From the IMG/VR virus record IMGVR_UViG_3300023278_001281, positions 1 to 21,803 of that record: a DNA stretch of 21,803 bases; one strand, 5' to 3'. Below, piece after piece: positions 1-4,970 of the stretch. A program made the translations under genes and the position numbers. Position 1 is the stretch's first letter. Each line of letters opens with the position of its first letter. Below the pieces are notes generated by a model. The model was not told the origin of the DNA, made no database searches, and saw only the letters and a list, made by a program, of their open reading frames with translations. This DNA is from a virus.

Positions 1-227
1 GCACACTGGCGGAATATCACGACTTTTGCAGAGCTAATAATCTTTTGACTGCTAAGCTAAAACACCCTAGCATGACTGCGGACACAATGAGCAAATTCAT
101 TTTTGGTATTGACCTGCAAGACGAACCGCATACGGCGCTAGAAGATGCCCAATTTTATGAGGCTCCGATTCTGACTAAAATTCTAGAATCGGTCACACGA
201 AAGCAACTGATGGAGCTAGGACGATGA
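1..227 (+). CDS. DnaQ-like 3'-5' exonuclease, C-terminal fragment (5' end outside window)
   Basis: The frame is open from base 3 and ends at TGA 225-227, so only the last 74 residues are visible. They contain PHTALEDAQFYEAPIL, which fits the Exo III motif (HxAxxD) of DEDDh exonucleases of the DnaQ/RNase T fold. In that family the His and Asp help bind the two catalytic metals for 3'-5' hydrolysis of DNA or RNA ends. Exo I and Exo II lie outside the window, so activity cannot be judged. The stop overlaps the next ATG (ATGA, 224-227), which suggests translational coupling. The call rests on one motif and its position near the C-terminus. Confidence 0.6.
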   Translation, partial: TLAEYHDFCRANNLLTAKLKHPSMTADTMSKFIFGIDLQDEPHTALEDAQFYEAPILTKILESVTRKQLMELGR

Positions 228-442
228 AATTTTTATCCCTGAGAATGAAGGCTTTACTTGTATTACCAATCTCGCCCATATGGATTATGGGCGCTTTGAT
301 CATAGAACACTGGGATGACGTAGCCGGATGTTACGCGGATATTTTCAAGGCGATACGCGGCACACACGCCCAACAACTAAGAGACCGGCACCAGCAAGAG
401 CTAGAGAAGGTACAGCGAGAACTAAAGGAGCTGCAAAAATGA
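224..442 (+). CDS. Small membrane-anchored coiled-coil protein (72 aa)
   Basis: No family is recognised. Residues about 8-27 are hydrophobic and form one likely membrane segment after a short basic N-terminus. Residues about 46-72 are highly charged (DRHQQELEKVQRELKELQK) with heptad spacing of Leu/Val, so a short coiled coil is likely. The start is fixed by ATGA overlap with the upstream exonuclease stop, and the end overlaps the next gene by ATGA (439-442). The coiled-coil tail is nearly identical, in DNA as well as protein, to the tail of the next gene, which points to recent duplication. A membrane tether or spanin-like role is conceivable, but no lipobox or other support is seen. Confidence 0.65.
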   Translation: MKFLSLRMKALLVLPISPIWIMGALIIEHWDDVAGCYADIFKAIRGTHAQQLRDRHQQELEKVQRELKELQK

Positions 443-570
443 GCTATATTTGCTGCAAAAATTGTAATCACGGGCTAGACTGTTATTTTTACCCTAAGAA
501 AAAGGAACAACTAAAAGACCGGCACCAGCAAGAGCTAGAGAAGGTGCAGCAAGAGCTAGAGAAGGTACAG
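372..570 (+). repeat. Direct repeat encoding coiled-coil heptads
   Basis: The 40 bp at 372-411 recur at 506-545 with a single A/G difference. In the second copy the 21-bp heptad unit (about 529-549) is repeated in tandem before the sequence rejoins the pattern of the first copy. Two neighbouring genes therefore share one coiled-coil module, and the second copy has gained one heptad. Confidence 0.85.
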
Positions 571-612
571 CGAGAATTAAAGGAACTGAAGAAAAAGGAG
601 CAAACCAAATGA
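439..612 (+). CDS. Small Cys-rich coiled-coil protein (57 aa)
   Basis: No family is recognised. The start ATG at 439 overlaps the upstream TGA; an open frame runs upstream, but the ATGA junction favours this start. The N-terminus has a Cys cluster (C5, C6, C9, C15), a possible metal site. The rest is a charged coiled coil in which the seven-residue unit LEKVQQE/LEKVQRE is repeated back to back, matching a 21-bp tandem DNA repeat at about 529-570. The tail is a near copy of the tail of the preceding protein, so the two may form a hetero-coiled coil. It ends by ATGA overlap with the gene at 609. Confidence 0.6.
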   Translation: MSYICCKNCNHGLDCYFYPKKKEQLKDRHQQELEKVQQELEKVQRELKELKKKEQTK

Positions 613-734
613 ACATAATCCCTGAGACTGAAAAAGAGCTGATACGCCTAAAAACTCAAATGGAAATAATCAGAACCATTTGCCCCATTCTAGCGCTTAG
701 CCTGCAAATTTTGATTTTGGTGCGAATCTTCTAA
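609..734 (+). CDS. Tiny membrane protein (41 aa)
   Basis: Its start overlaps the previous stop (ATGA 609-612) and it ends at TAA 732-734. The first 20 residues are charged and polar (TEKELIRLKTQMEIIR) and the last 19 are a hydrophobic stretch from ICPILALS to ILVRIF, so one C-terminal membrane segment is likely. It is the last gene of a four-gene coupled run and is followed at once by a terminator. No function can be assigned. Confidence 0.55.
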   Translation: MNIIPETEKELIRLKTQMEIIRTICPILALSLQILILVRIF

Positions 735-775
735 CACAGAAAAACCAGGAAAGCAAATTTATTTTTTCCTAACAC

Positions 776-812
776 AAAAAATCCCGAAATGCAAATTTTC
801 GGGATTTTTTTT
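776..812 (+). terminator. Rho-independent terminator after the first gene run
   Basis: ATCCCGAAA (781-789) pairs perfectly with TTTCGGGAT (797-805) around a 7-nt loop. Flanking A and T runs can extend the stem, and the 3' side runs into eight T. It lies about 40 bp after the stop at 734 and closes the rightward run. Confidence 0.85.
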
Positions 813-1447
813 ATTTCCGAAAAAAAATGAAAATAAATGCAAAAAAAGCTTGACTTTGCCGAAAAAATCGGCGCGGTCGCGCCAATACCACACGACTAGC
901 ATATGCTAATGCGCCTCGAATACGAATAAAAAACCCCAAACAGGTTGCTATAGTCTATATTTTGGCGCGGGGGCGCCAGTGAAAAAGCGAGTGAAATTTC
1001 GACATGTTACCCAAAAACGTGTGACCAATTGGTGGAAGTTAGTCACAGTCTATATTTTGGCGCGCTGGCGCGCTGGCGCCAGTGCAGGAGCGAAGTGTTT
1101 TTCCGATGCTGTTGCTTGCGCCGATTATAGTGCAGTTGCGATGCGATGTCAAGTCTTTTCTGTGACCCCGAGCAAATTCGACCAAGTAAATGCCAGTTCC
1201 TGCCAAGGCGCCGATTATACAGTGCGCGAACGATTTTGTCAAGTCATATATGCGGTTTGCCCAAATTAGGTGTAGTAAGTCCTAGTCTGATAAACTTGGG
1301 CGGGGTTAGCGCAACCAGAGGTGAAGAGATTCCAGATAATTTCAGATAATTTGCTCTGATTTGGGAAAATAACTCTTGACACGCCGAGGTCGTGACCGGC
1401 CCCCCGGAATTAAAGTGCGTTTGCTTACCTTCTTTTTCCGAAAGTTG
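813..1447. other. Gene-free region with GC-rich palindromes and repeats
   Basis: I see no convincing gene here. It holds a 14-bp inverted repeat GGCGCGGTCGCGCC (870-883) overlapping a GCCGA/TCGGC hairpin (858-872), a perfect 12-bp palindrome TAGCATATGCTA (897-908), and two repeat units (952-981 and 1047-1084) that start AGTCTATATTTTGGCGCG and end GGCGCCAGTG. GCGCCGATTATA occurs at 1118-1129 and 1208-1219. Perfect or near-perfect -35 boxes at 850-855 (TTGACT) and 1376-1381 (TTGACA) lack a -10 box at 17 bp. Base composition changes abruptly from AT-rich to GC-rich. Possible roles are a replication origin, a regulatory hub, or a recombined module border. Confidence 0.6.
952..1084 (+). repeat. 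Two-copy element AGTCTATATTTTGGCGCG...GGCGCCAGTG
   Basis: Copy 1 is 952-981 and copy 2 is 1047-1084. They share the first 18 bases and the last 10. Copy 2 is longer because the unit GGCGCGCT is present twice in tandem before GGCGCC. Each copy contains a TGGCGC/GCGCCA inverted repeat, so each could form a hairpin or bind a dimeric protein. Confidence 0.75.
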
Positions 1448-1476
1448 TTGACAACCCCCTTGTACGGGCGTATAAT
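1448..1476 (+). promoter_or_regulatory. Sigma-70 promoter for the first acidic paralogue
   Basis: TTGACA 1448-1453, 17-bp spacer, TATAAT 1471-1476, a perfect consensus. The 31 bp starting one base before the -10 box (1470-1500) recur exactly at 1736-1766 in front of the second paralogue. Confidence 0.93.
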
Positions 1477-1517
1477 ACATCCATAAATTAAGAAAACAAC
1501 CAAATTGAGGAAACGAC

Positions 1518-1733
1518 ATGATCGTAACATTTGATATAGCAAACGGTAGCTTTGATTACTACACTAAGGTAAATTGGGAGAACCAACTTACAGCGTGGCG
1601 TGAAGAGCTAGAAGCAGACGGCTATGAAGGTAGCGAAGCTCTCAATGATGAAGAAGTTGTAGACATGATGTATGGTGTAGAAATGTTTTTTGAAGAAGTC
1701 CCTGAAATAGTTCTTGACAGAATACCCAGATAG
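1518..1733 (+). CDS. Small acidic protein, paralogue 1 (71 aa)
   Basis: First of three adjacent paralogues. The shared pattern is FD near the N-terminus, F-x-Y-(Y/F), W at about residue 20, a W-R-x-E-L segment at about 28-32, an acidic middle, FG/YG-VE, and a FxEE-P tail. Glu and Asp far outnumber Lys and Arg, so the protein is strongly acidic. The start has a GAGGAAACGAC spacer context and its own promoter. The last codons (VLDRIPR) contain the -35 of the next promoter, and this copy diverges most at its C-terminus. No family is recognised; an acidic DNA-mimic inhibitor is one speculative reading. Confidence 0.85.
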   Translation: MIVTFDIANGSFDYYTKVNWENQLTAWREELEADGYEGSEALNDEEVVDMMYGVEMFFEEVPEIVLDRIPR

Positions 1734-1742
1734 CCGTATAAT
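1714..1742 (+). promoter_or_regulatory. Promoter embedded in the 3' end of paralogue 1
   Basis: TTGACA 1714-1719, 17-bp spacer, TATAAT 1737-1742. The -35 box and most of the spacer are coding; the -10 lies just after the stop at 1733. The upstream box AAATAGTTCTTGACA matches other promoters in the window. Confidence 0.92.
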
Positions 1743-1786
1743 ACATCCATAAATTAAGAAAACAACAAAAATTAAGGAAACGAATT

Positions 1787-2032
1787 ATGGCTATGACACC
1801 TCCAATCTTACTGTTTGACATCGAGCAGGGATTCACTTTTTACAACGAGGAAGAGTGGGATGTAGCTGTAACAGGATGGCGTACAGAGCTAAAAGCTGCT
1901 GGCCTTGATGTAGACGAGATTACTGAAGAAGATCTAGTAGAGGCAAGGTTTGGTGTCGAGGCATTTATCGAAGAGCTTCCACGAAACGAATACACCCGCT
2001 ACAGTTCATTAGCATTTAAATACAAGAATTAA
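1787..2032 (+). CDS. Small acidic protein, paralogue 2 (81 aa)
   Basis: Aligns through most of its length with the genes at 1518 and 2045: LFD, FTFYNEEEW, W-R-T-E-L-K, an acidic EITEEDLV block, FGVEAFIEELP. AAGGAAACGAATT precedes the ATG, so the ribosome site is good. It has a short C-terminal extension after EELP (about 17 residues) that the others lack. The promoter and leader are copied from paralogue 1. Function unknown. Confidence 0.87.
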   Translation: MAMTPPILLFDIEQGFTFYNEEEWDVAVTGWRTELKAAGLDVDEITEEDLVEARFGVEAFIEELPRNEYTRYSSLAFKYKN

Positions 2033-2044
2033 GGAAATACCATT

Positions 2045-2251
2045 ATGAAAGCTCCAATAGCAATGTTTGACAAAGAACTTGATGAGTTTACTTTTTACAG
2101 CGAAGAGCAGTGGGCTGTAGCTTTAGCAGAGTGGCGTACAGAGCTAAGAGAGTATGGTCATTTCGTAGACTACTGGGACGAATACGATATAGTAAAGATG
2201 AAGTTCGGTGACGAGGTACTTATCCACGAGATTCCACAAAACATATTTTAA
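2045..2251 (+). CDS. Small acidic protein, paralogue 3 (68 aa)
   Basis: Third member of the tandem family: MFD, FTFYSEEQW, W-R-T-E-L-R, an acidic DEYDIV block, FGDEVLIHEIP. It lies 12 bp after paralogue 2 with an AAGGAAAT ribosome site and no promoter of its own, so it is probably cotranscribed with paralogue 2. Copies 2 and 3 are more alike than either is to copy 1. Function unknown. Confidence 0.87.
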   Translation: MKAPIAMFDKELDEFTFYSEEQWAVALAEWRTELREYGHFVDYWDEYDIVKMKFGDEVLIHEIPQNIF

Positions 2252-2254
2252 TTC

Positions 2255-2283
2255 TTGACAGATTGCCCAAACGAACGTATAAT
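2255..2283 (+). promoter_or_regulatory. Sigma-70 promoter for the Myb-like gene at 2331
   Basis: TTGACA 2255-2260, 17-bp spacer, TATAAT 2278-2283, immediately after the stop at 2251. The sequence after the -10 (ACATTTATAAACTTA) is a diverged form of the leader at 1470 and 1736. Confidence 0.93.
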
Positions 2284-2330
2284 ACATTTATAAACTTAAA
2301 AACAAAAAGCATTTTTCGGGAGAAAAAATT

Positions 2331-2645
2331 ATGACAGGAGCATTAAAGAACTACACAGAAGAAATGGTTGACGCTATGGTTGCAGACTACCAAGACAATC
2401 CAACTCCAGAAACAGTAGCAGCTCTTGCTACAGAGTTCAACAAAAGCTGCAGATCTATCGTTGCTAAGCTAGTGCGCGAAGGTGTCTACAAAGCTCCAAG
2501 CAAGGCTGTAAAAGCTAAGGTTGCAGTTGTTCGTAAGGCAGACCTCGTAGCCACTATCAACGAAGCACTTGGTGTAGAGCTTGAGACTCTCAGCAAAGCA
2601 TCTAAAGCTGACTTGGAAGTGCTAGTAGCGGCGATTGCTAAGTAA
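2331..2645 (+). CDS. Myb/SANT-like DNA-binding protein, member 1 (104 aa)
   Basis: Residues about 6-52 (YTEEMVDAMVADYQ, then PTPETVAALATEFNKS, then RSIVAKLVREGVYK) read as a three-helix Myb/SANT-like helix-turn-helix. The order is an acidic Trp/Tyr-containing first helix, a helix with ALA, and a recognition helix ending in K-L-x-x-x-G-V-Y. An Ala/Lys-rich linker and a C-terminal helical region (about 70-104) follow. It is clearly paralogous to the gene at 4633 and related to those at 15951 and 18915. GGGAG eight bases before ATG supports the start. DNA or chromatin binding is inferred from the fold; the target is unknown. Confidence 0.8.
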   Translation: MTGALKNYTEEMVDAMVADYQDNPTPETVAALATEFNKSCRSIVAKLVREGVYKAPSKAVKAKVAVVRKADLVATINEALGVELETLSKASKADLEVLVAAIAK

Positions 2646-2654
2646 TGAAATACT
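2637..2654 (+). repeat. 18-bp direct repeat, left copy
   Basis: GCTAAGTAATGAAATACT, identical to 3021-3038. It covers the last codons and stop of the Myb-like gene and an ATG-AAA-TAC that here runs straight into a stop (M-K-Y-stop). The two copies bracket exactly one gene. Confidence 0.9.
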
Positions 2655-2678
2655 GAGAACTAAAAGAGGAATTTGATA

Positions 2679-3029
2679 ATGGTAAACAAATTACCCTACA
2701 TATTTGATCTGCTGTGGGACGTAAAAACTTATGAACAAGTCGAACGAATAGCAAAGTTTGAAGCTACTTGCTCCGACGCTGATCCGTATGACTTAGTTGA
2801 ATTATTTCAGAAAGAAAATTTAGAGATTCCAGAGTGCCTTAAAGGATTTGTTCAAAAAGATGATTCTCTCTACTGGGATAAAGCTTGGAAAGATATGTTG
2901 AAAGAGGCTATGGTACACAACATGACTTCTTATCTTAAAGCGTTCGAGTTTAAATCATTCTATGAGTTTCGTAAAGCTATGGTGGGCTACTCAGTATCAG
3001 CGTGGACAGCATCGGAGGCTGCTAAGTAA
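2679..3029 (+). CDS. Hypothetical protein (116 aa) between 18-bp repeats
   Basis: No family is recognised. The protein is mostly helical, with aromatic and charged residues (LLWDVKTYEQVERIAKFE, YWDKAWKDMLKEAM, FKSFYEFRKAMVGYS). AGAGGA eight bases before ATG 2679 supports that start rather than the in-frame TTG at 2673. The gene sits precisely between two copies of an 18-bp repeat and ends in the same Ala-Ala-Lys-stop context as the gene before it. It looks like a cassette inserted between the Myb-like gene and the small membrane protein at 3029. Confidence 0.75.
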   Translation: MVNKLPYIFDLLWDVKTYEQVERIAKFEATCSDADPYDLVELFQKENLEIPECLKGFVQKDDSLYWDKAWKDMLKEAMVHNMTSYLKAFEFKSFYEFRKAMVGYSVSAWTASEAAK

Positions 3030-3038
3030 TGAAATACT
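3021..3038 (+). repeat. 18-bp direct repeat, right copy
   Basis: Identical to 2637-2654. Here the ATG-AAA-TAC continues into a full small reading frame (3029-3157), so the left copy looks like a cut-off version of this start. Confidence 0.9.
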
Positions 3039-3157
3039 TTATTGTCAGAGACCTGTATTGGTTCTACAAAGAAAACGAGACAGCAGTGTTGGCGGTATCA
3101 GCACTGTTTATCTTCCCACTATTGATTGGAGTAGCTAGATGCCTAGATTTAGGATAG
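3029..3157 (+). CDS. Tiny membrane protein (42 aa)
   Basis: The start ATG shares one base with the previous stop (TAATG). Residues about 19-37 (AVLAVSALFIFPLLIGVA) form one hydrophobic span after a basic/aromatic N-terminus. Its last 19 bases overlap the start of the gene at 3139 in another frame. Function unknown. Confidence 0.55.
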   Translation: MKYFIVRDLYWFYKENETAVLAVSALFIFPLLIGVARCLDLG

Positions 3158-3384
3158 ATATGCGAGTAACAGAAATACATGGCTATACTGTGGAAGCTGA
3201 GAGCATGGAAGATGCAGTAGCTAGGCTCTATGAGGAAGATCCAAAGCCTGATTATATTGCTACAGAGAGCTGGGAAGTAGAGCAGATCGACGAGATGATG
3301 ACAGACAAAGATTACTATGATGGTAGAAAGGAATTTATTGAGAGCAATGAAAAAATAGTTCTTGACGAGATGGTTAAATCTTAG
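3139..3384 (+). CDS. Hypothetical acidic protein (81 aa)
   Basis: The N-terminus (PRFRIDMRVTEIHGYTVEAESMEDAVARLYE) reads as a beta strand, beta strand, helix arrangement, like small phage proteins with a repeated strand-helix fold. GGAG seven bases before ATG supports the start. The C-terminal residues IVLDEMVKS are encoded over the -35 and spacer of the promoter at 3362. Function unknown. Confidence 0.78.
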   Translation: MPRFRIDMRVTEIHGYTVEAESMEDAVARLYEEDPKPDYIATESWEVEQIDEMMTDKDYYDGRKEFIESNEKIVLDEMVKS

Positions 3385-3390
3385 TATAAT
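3362..3390 (+). promoter_or_regulatory. Promoter for the structured RNA, overlapping the 3' end of the gene at 3139
   Basis: TTGACG 3362-3367, 17-bp spacer, TATAAT 3385-3390, with the usual AAAAAATAGTT upstream box. The stop codon TAG ends at 3384, one base before the -10. No gene follows for 630 bp, so the product should be RNA. Confidence 0.9.
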
Positions 3391-3746
3391 ATCGTTTCAA
3401 AGAGAGAAAAACCAGTATAGATGCTTGATTGCGAAGCTATTTTATAACCCACCTGATACAGGAACGGGCGTCATTTTTGACCTTATCCCGCCGGTATGAA
3501 GGAACGAGCGTCTAACTCGTGTGTAACTTAGCTTTAATATCGCGGAATGCTGGTACTGCCTACCTCTACTGAGGCAGTATAAAGTGTATGGCGTAGAGGG
3601 GCTTTATATGGTTGTGCCGAACAACCTGGGTTGTCTTATGTAGGTATTATGTTACCCCATTACCATAAAAACCATAACTGAGGTGCTGGATTGTAGTACT
3701 ATAGTCCAGTTGATTGTATAGCGAGGCGGTCTATCTTTCACTTTTT

Positions 3747-3818
3747 GTTCTGTTCGTCTAAATATAAGACATCTTGTATAACCGAGAAAATAGAGGTTCA
3801 AACCCTCTACAGAATACC
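3747..3818 (+). tRNA. tRNA or tRNA-like element, degenerate, anticodon uncertain
   Basis: Acceptor strands GTTCTGT (3747-3753) and ACAGAAT (3809-3815) pair over seven bases with one G-U. The D-arm stem is GTCT/AGAC with a 7-nt loop. The T arm is AGAGG-TTCAAAC-CCTCT, with the invariant-type loop. The anticodon arm is TCTTG/CGAGA. Odd points are that the D loop lacks the conserved GG pair, the anticodon loop is 6 nt (or 8 if the closing pair opens), and the 3' end reads A-CC-T rather than CCA. It is either a decayed tRNA or a tRNA-like domain of the surrounding RNA. Confidence 0.6.
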
Positions 3819-3849
3819 TAATTCTGAATCAGTCATTCTGAATCCTTTA

Positions 3850-3876
3850 TGCCTCCTTCTCGGGGGCATCTTTTTG
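3850..3876 (+). terminator. Rho-independent terminator of the RNA unit
   Basis: TGCCTCC (3850-3856) pairs with GGGGGCA (3862-3868) around TTCTC, with one G-U pair, followed by TCTTTTTG. Rightward. Confidence 0.88.
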
Positions 3877-3882
3877 TCTGAA

Positions 3883-3932
3883 GTATACATATATGTTGAC
3901 TATTTTTAATAATTGTATACATATATGTTGAC
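3883..3932 (+). promoter_or_regulatory. Two operator-like 18-bp direct repeats
   Basis: GTATACATATATGTTGAC occurs at 3883-3900 and 3915-3932, exactly 32 bp apart, about three helical turns. Each contains the palindrome ACATATATGT and ends in a TTGAC that has no good -10 downstream. They sit 31 bp upstream of the -35 at 3964, a natural place for a regulator. Confidence 0.7.
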
Positions 3933-3963
3933 AATCTTTTTTCAGCACCTCCTTAAAAAATTC

Positions 3964-3992
3964 TTGACAATTTGTCCAAACCTCCGTATAAT
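3964..3992 (+). promoter_or_regulatory. Sigma-70 promoter for the genes from 4023
   Basis: TTGACA 3964-3969, 17-bp spacer, TATAAT 3987-3992. The first gene starts 31 bp further on. Confidence 0.93.
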
Positions 3993-4022
3993 ACTCGTAT
4001 AAAATCTAATTAGGAGCATAAC

Positions 4023-4331
4023 ATGGGCAACGTAGTAGAATTTCCAACAGCAAAAGTAGTCAGTGAGATTATGAAAGAGGAACTGCTTTTGAGTATGCAA
4101 TCACTCGAAGAAAACTATCAACTGCTCGACCAACTGCATCAAGGACTTCATGTAATGGAAGAGGCTACCTCTAAACATGAGGAGGCGTATAACGCAGCTG
4201 TCAGTGAGTATATCGACCTAGTAGGTATTGAGAATGTTCAAGTAGACATCTTAGAGTATAGTACAGCAGCTCTAGTAGAGATTGATGGAGACGGACATAA
4301 AGTAACAGACACTAGGAGTGATGACGAGTGA
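4023..4331 (+). CDS. Hypothetical helical protein (102 aa)
   Basis: No family is recognised. After a short N-terminus (MGNVVEFPTA), residues about 12-70 look like long amphipathic helices (EIMKEELLLSMQSLEENYQLLDQLHQ and onward), probably a coiled coil, followed by a short strand-rich acidic tail. TAGGAGCATAAC gives a good ribosome site. It is first in a five-gene run and probably under the control of the operator-like repeats at 3883-3932. Confidence 0.78.
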   Translation: MGNVVEFPTAKVVSEIMKEELLLSMQSLEENYQLLDQLHQGLHVMEEATSKHEEAYNAAVSEYIDLVGIENVQVDILEYSTAALVEIDGDGHKVTDTRSDDE

Positions 4332-4501
4332 CAGCATTACAGAAGTTTTGGGCTACTATAGTAACCTTCTTTGCTATATTCTTTGTGATAGATGATAGCA
4401 ACTATGGTGAGATAATATGGATGTTTATCTGGGTTCCATTAGTAAGTGTGCTACTGAGTTATTATACTCTTAAACTTTTTGCGTGGATAGAGGATCAATA
4501 A
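4328..4501 (+). CDS. Small two-span membrane protein (57 aa), GTG start
   Basis: The start GTG overlaps the upstream stop (GTGA 4328-4331). Two hydrophobic stretches, about residues 8-21 (WATIVTFFAIFFVI) and 30-51 (IWMFIWVPLVSVLLSYYTL), flank a short acidic loop (DDSNYGE), a hairpin membrane protein. Function unknown. Confidence 0.6.
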   Translation: MTALQKFWATIVTFFAIFFVIDDSNYGEIIWMFIWVPLVSVLLSYYTLKLFAWIEDQ

Positions 4502-4502
4502 A

Positions 4503-4640
4503 ATGAGATTAAAAGATGATGTATTAGAAAGATTTGAGAAAGGCGAGACAATATATGATATTGCAGAAGATTACAACGTGACTGTGCAAGCAGTGTTAGA
4601 ATTACTAGGATTAGATGAGAACCCGTGGCACTATGATTAA
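4503..4640 (+). CDS. Mini helix-turn-helix protein (45 aa)
   Basis: The sequence RFEKGETIYDIAEDYNVTVQAVLELLGL matches the spacing of a simple helix-turn-helix: a helix, then IYDIAEDYNVT as helix-turn, then VQAVLELLG as recognition helix. Such tiny HTH proteins act as DNA-binding modules, but 45 residues leave room for nothing else. It ends in WHYD and overlaps the next gene by eight bases. The ribosome site is weak (AGAGGATCAATAA, long spacing). Confidence 0.6.
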   Translation: MRLKDDVLERFEKGETIYDIAEDYNVTVQAVLELLGLDENPWHYD

Positions 4641-4947
4641 CTATACAGAAGAACAAACAAAACTAATGGTGTACTGTTATGTAACTAAACCTACACCCGA
4701 AACAGTACAGGAATTAGCACTAGAGTTTGATAAGAGTCCTAAGTCCATAATTGGAAAACTATCAAGAGAAGGAGTATACAAACGTGCAGTTTATAAGAAC
4801 AAAAGTGGTGATGCCCCTGTCACGAAAGTGGAGTTGGTTACTAACATCGCTGAGAATCTGGGGCTTGAAGTTGAGGATATACTTGGTATCGTTAAAAGTC
4901 CGAAAGCTGCTCTCCAAGCGCTGGAACGAGCCACGGGGACAGAGTAA
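4633..4947 (+). CDS. Myb/SANT-like DNA-binding protein, member 2 (104 aa)
   Basis: Clear paralogue of the protein at 2331: NYTEEQTKLMVYCYVTKPTPETVQELALEFDKSPKSIIGKLSREGVYK against NYTEEMVDAMV...PTPETVAALATEFNKSCRSIVAKLVREGVYK. It shares the C-terminal helical domain (VTKVELVTNIAENLGLEVEDILGIVKSPKAALQALERA). An alternative in-frame ATG at 4615 would add six residues. The overlap with the mini-HTH gene suggests coupling of the two putative DNA-binding proteins. Confidence 0.8.
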   Translation: MINYTEEQTKLMVYCYVTKPTPETVQELALEFDKSPKSIIGKLSREGVYKRAVYKNKSGDAPVTKVELVTNIAENLGLEVEDILGIVKSPKAALQALERATGTE

Positions 4948-4967
4948 CAAGAGTAACAAGAGTAAGA
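4941..4967 (+). repeat. Tandem 9-bp repeat AGAGTAACA
   Basis: AGAGTAACA occurs at 4941-4949 and 4950-4958, followed by AGAGTAAGA at 4959-4967. The first unit includes the stop codon of the Myb-like gene. Probably slippage at a gene junction. Confidence 0.8.
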
Positions 4968-4970
4968 CAT

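Larger units (their letters stand above)
3397..3880 (+). ncRNA. Candidate large structured non-coding RNA (about 480 nt)
   Basis: There is no open frame of note between a strong promoter and a terminator, but pairing is dense. ACCAGTAT (3411-3418) pairs with ATGCTGGT (3547-3554) to close a 5' domain. Inside it AAGCTA (3434-3439) pairs with TAGCTT (3529-3534), enclosing hairpins at about 3455-3496 and 3505-3520. Next come two adjacent hairpins (3554-3579 and 3580-3606) whose loops are complementary over seven bases: CCTCTAC 3563-3569 with GTAGAGG 3593-3599, a kissing loop or pseudoknot. Then TATGG (3607-3611) can pair with CCATA (3672-3676), and an 11-bp hairpin lies at 3686-3709. A tRNA-like element follows at 3747-3818. 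The size, ornate pairing, phage context and tRNA neighbour resemble the GOLLD and ROOL classes of large phage RNAs, but I cannot confirm membership. It could be a new class. Confidence 0.7.

Noticed and set aside
979-1269. Open frame of 96 codons in the GC-rich region (and overlapping frames on both strands)
   Set aside because: GTG start without a ribosome site, composition unlike a protein, and it runs through the repeats and palindromes. Treated as non-coding.
2645-2656. Frame M-K-Y-stop after the Myb-like gene
   Set aside because: Too short to be a gene; read as a by-product of the 18-bp repeat.
3600-3720. Group I intron (TATAGTCC resembles an S element)
   Set aside because: No matching R element or P7 partner upstream and no split gene or intact exon pair around it.
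3391-3880. tmRNA
   Set aside because: No tag reading frame with an Ala-rich end was seen, and the tRNA-like part is contiguous with its own D and anticodon arms, unlike tmRNA. A covariance scan would settle it.
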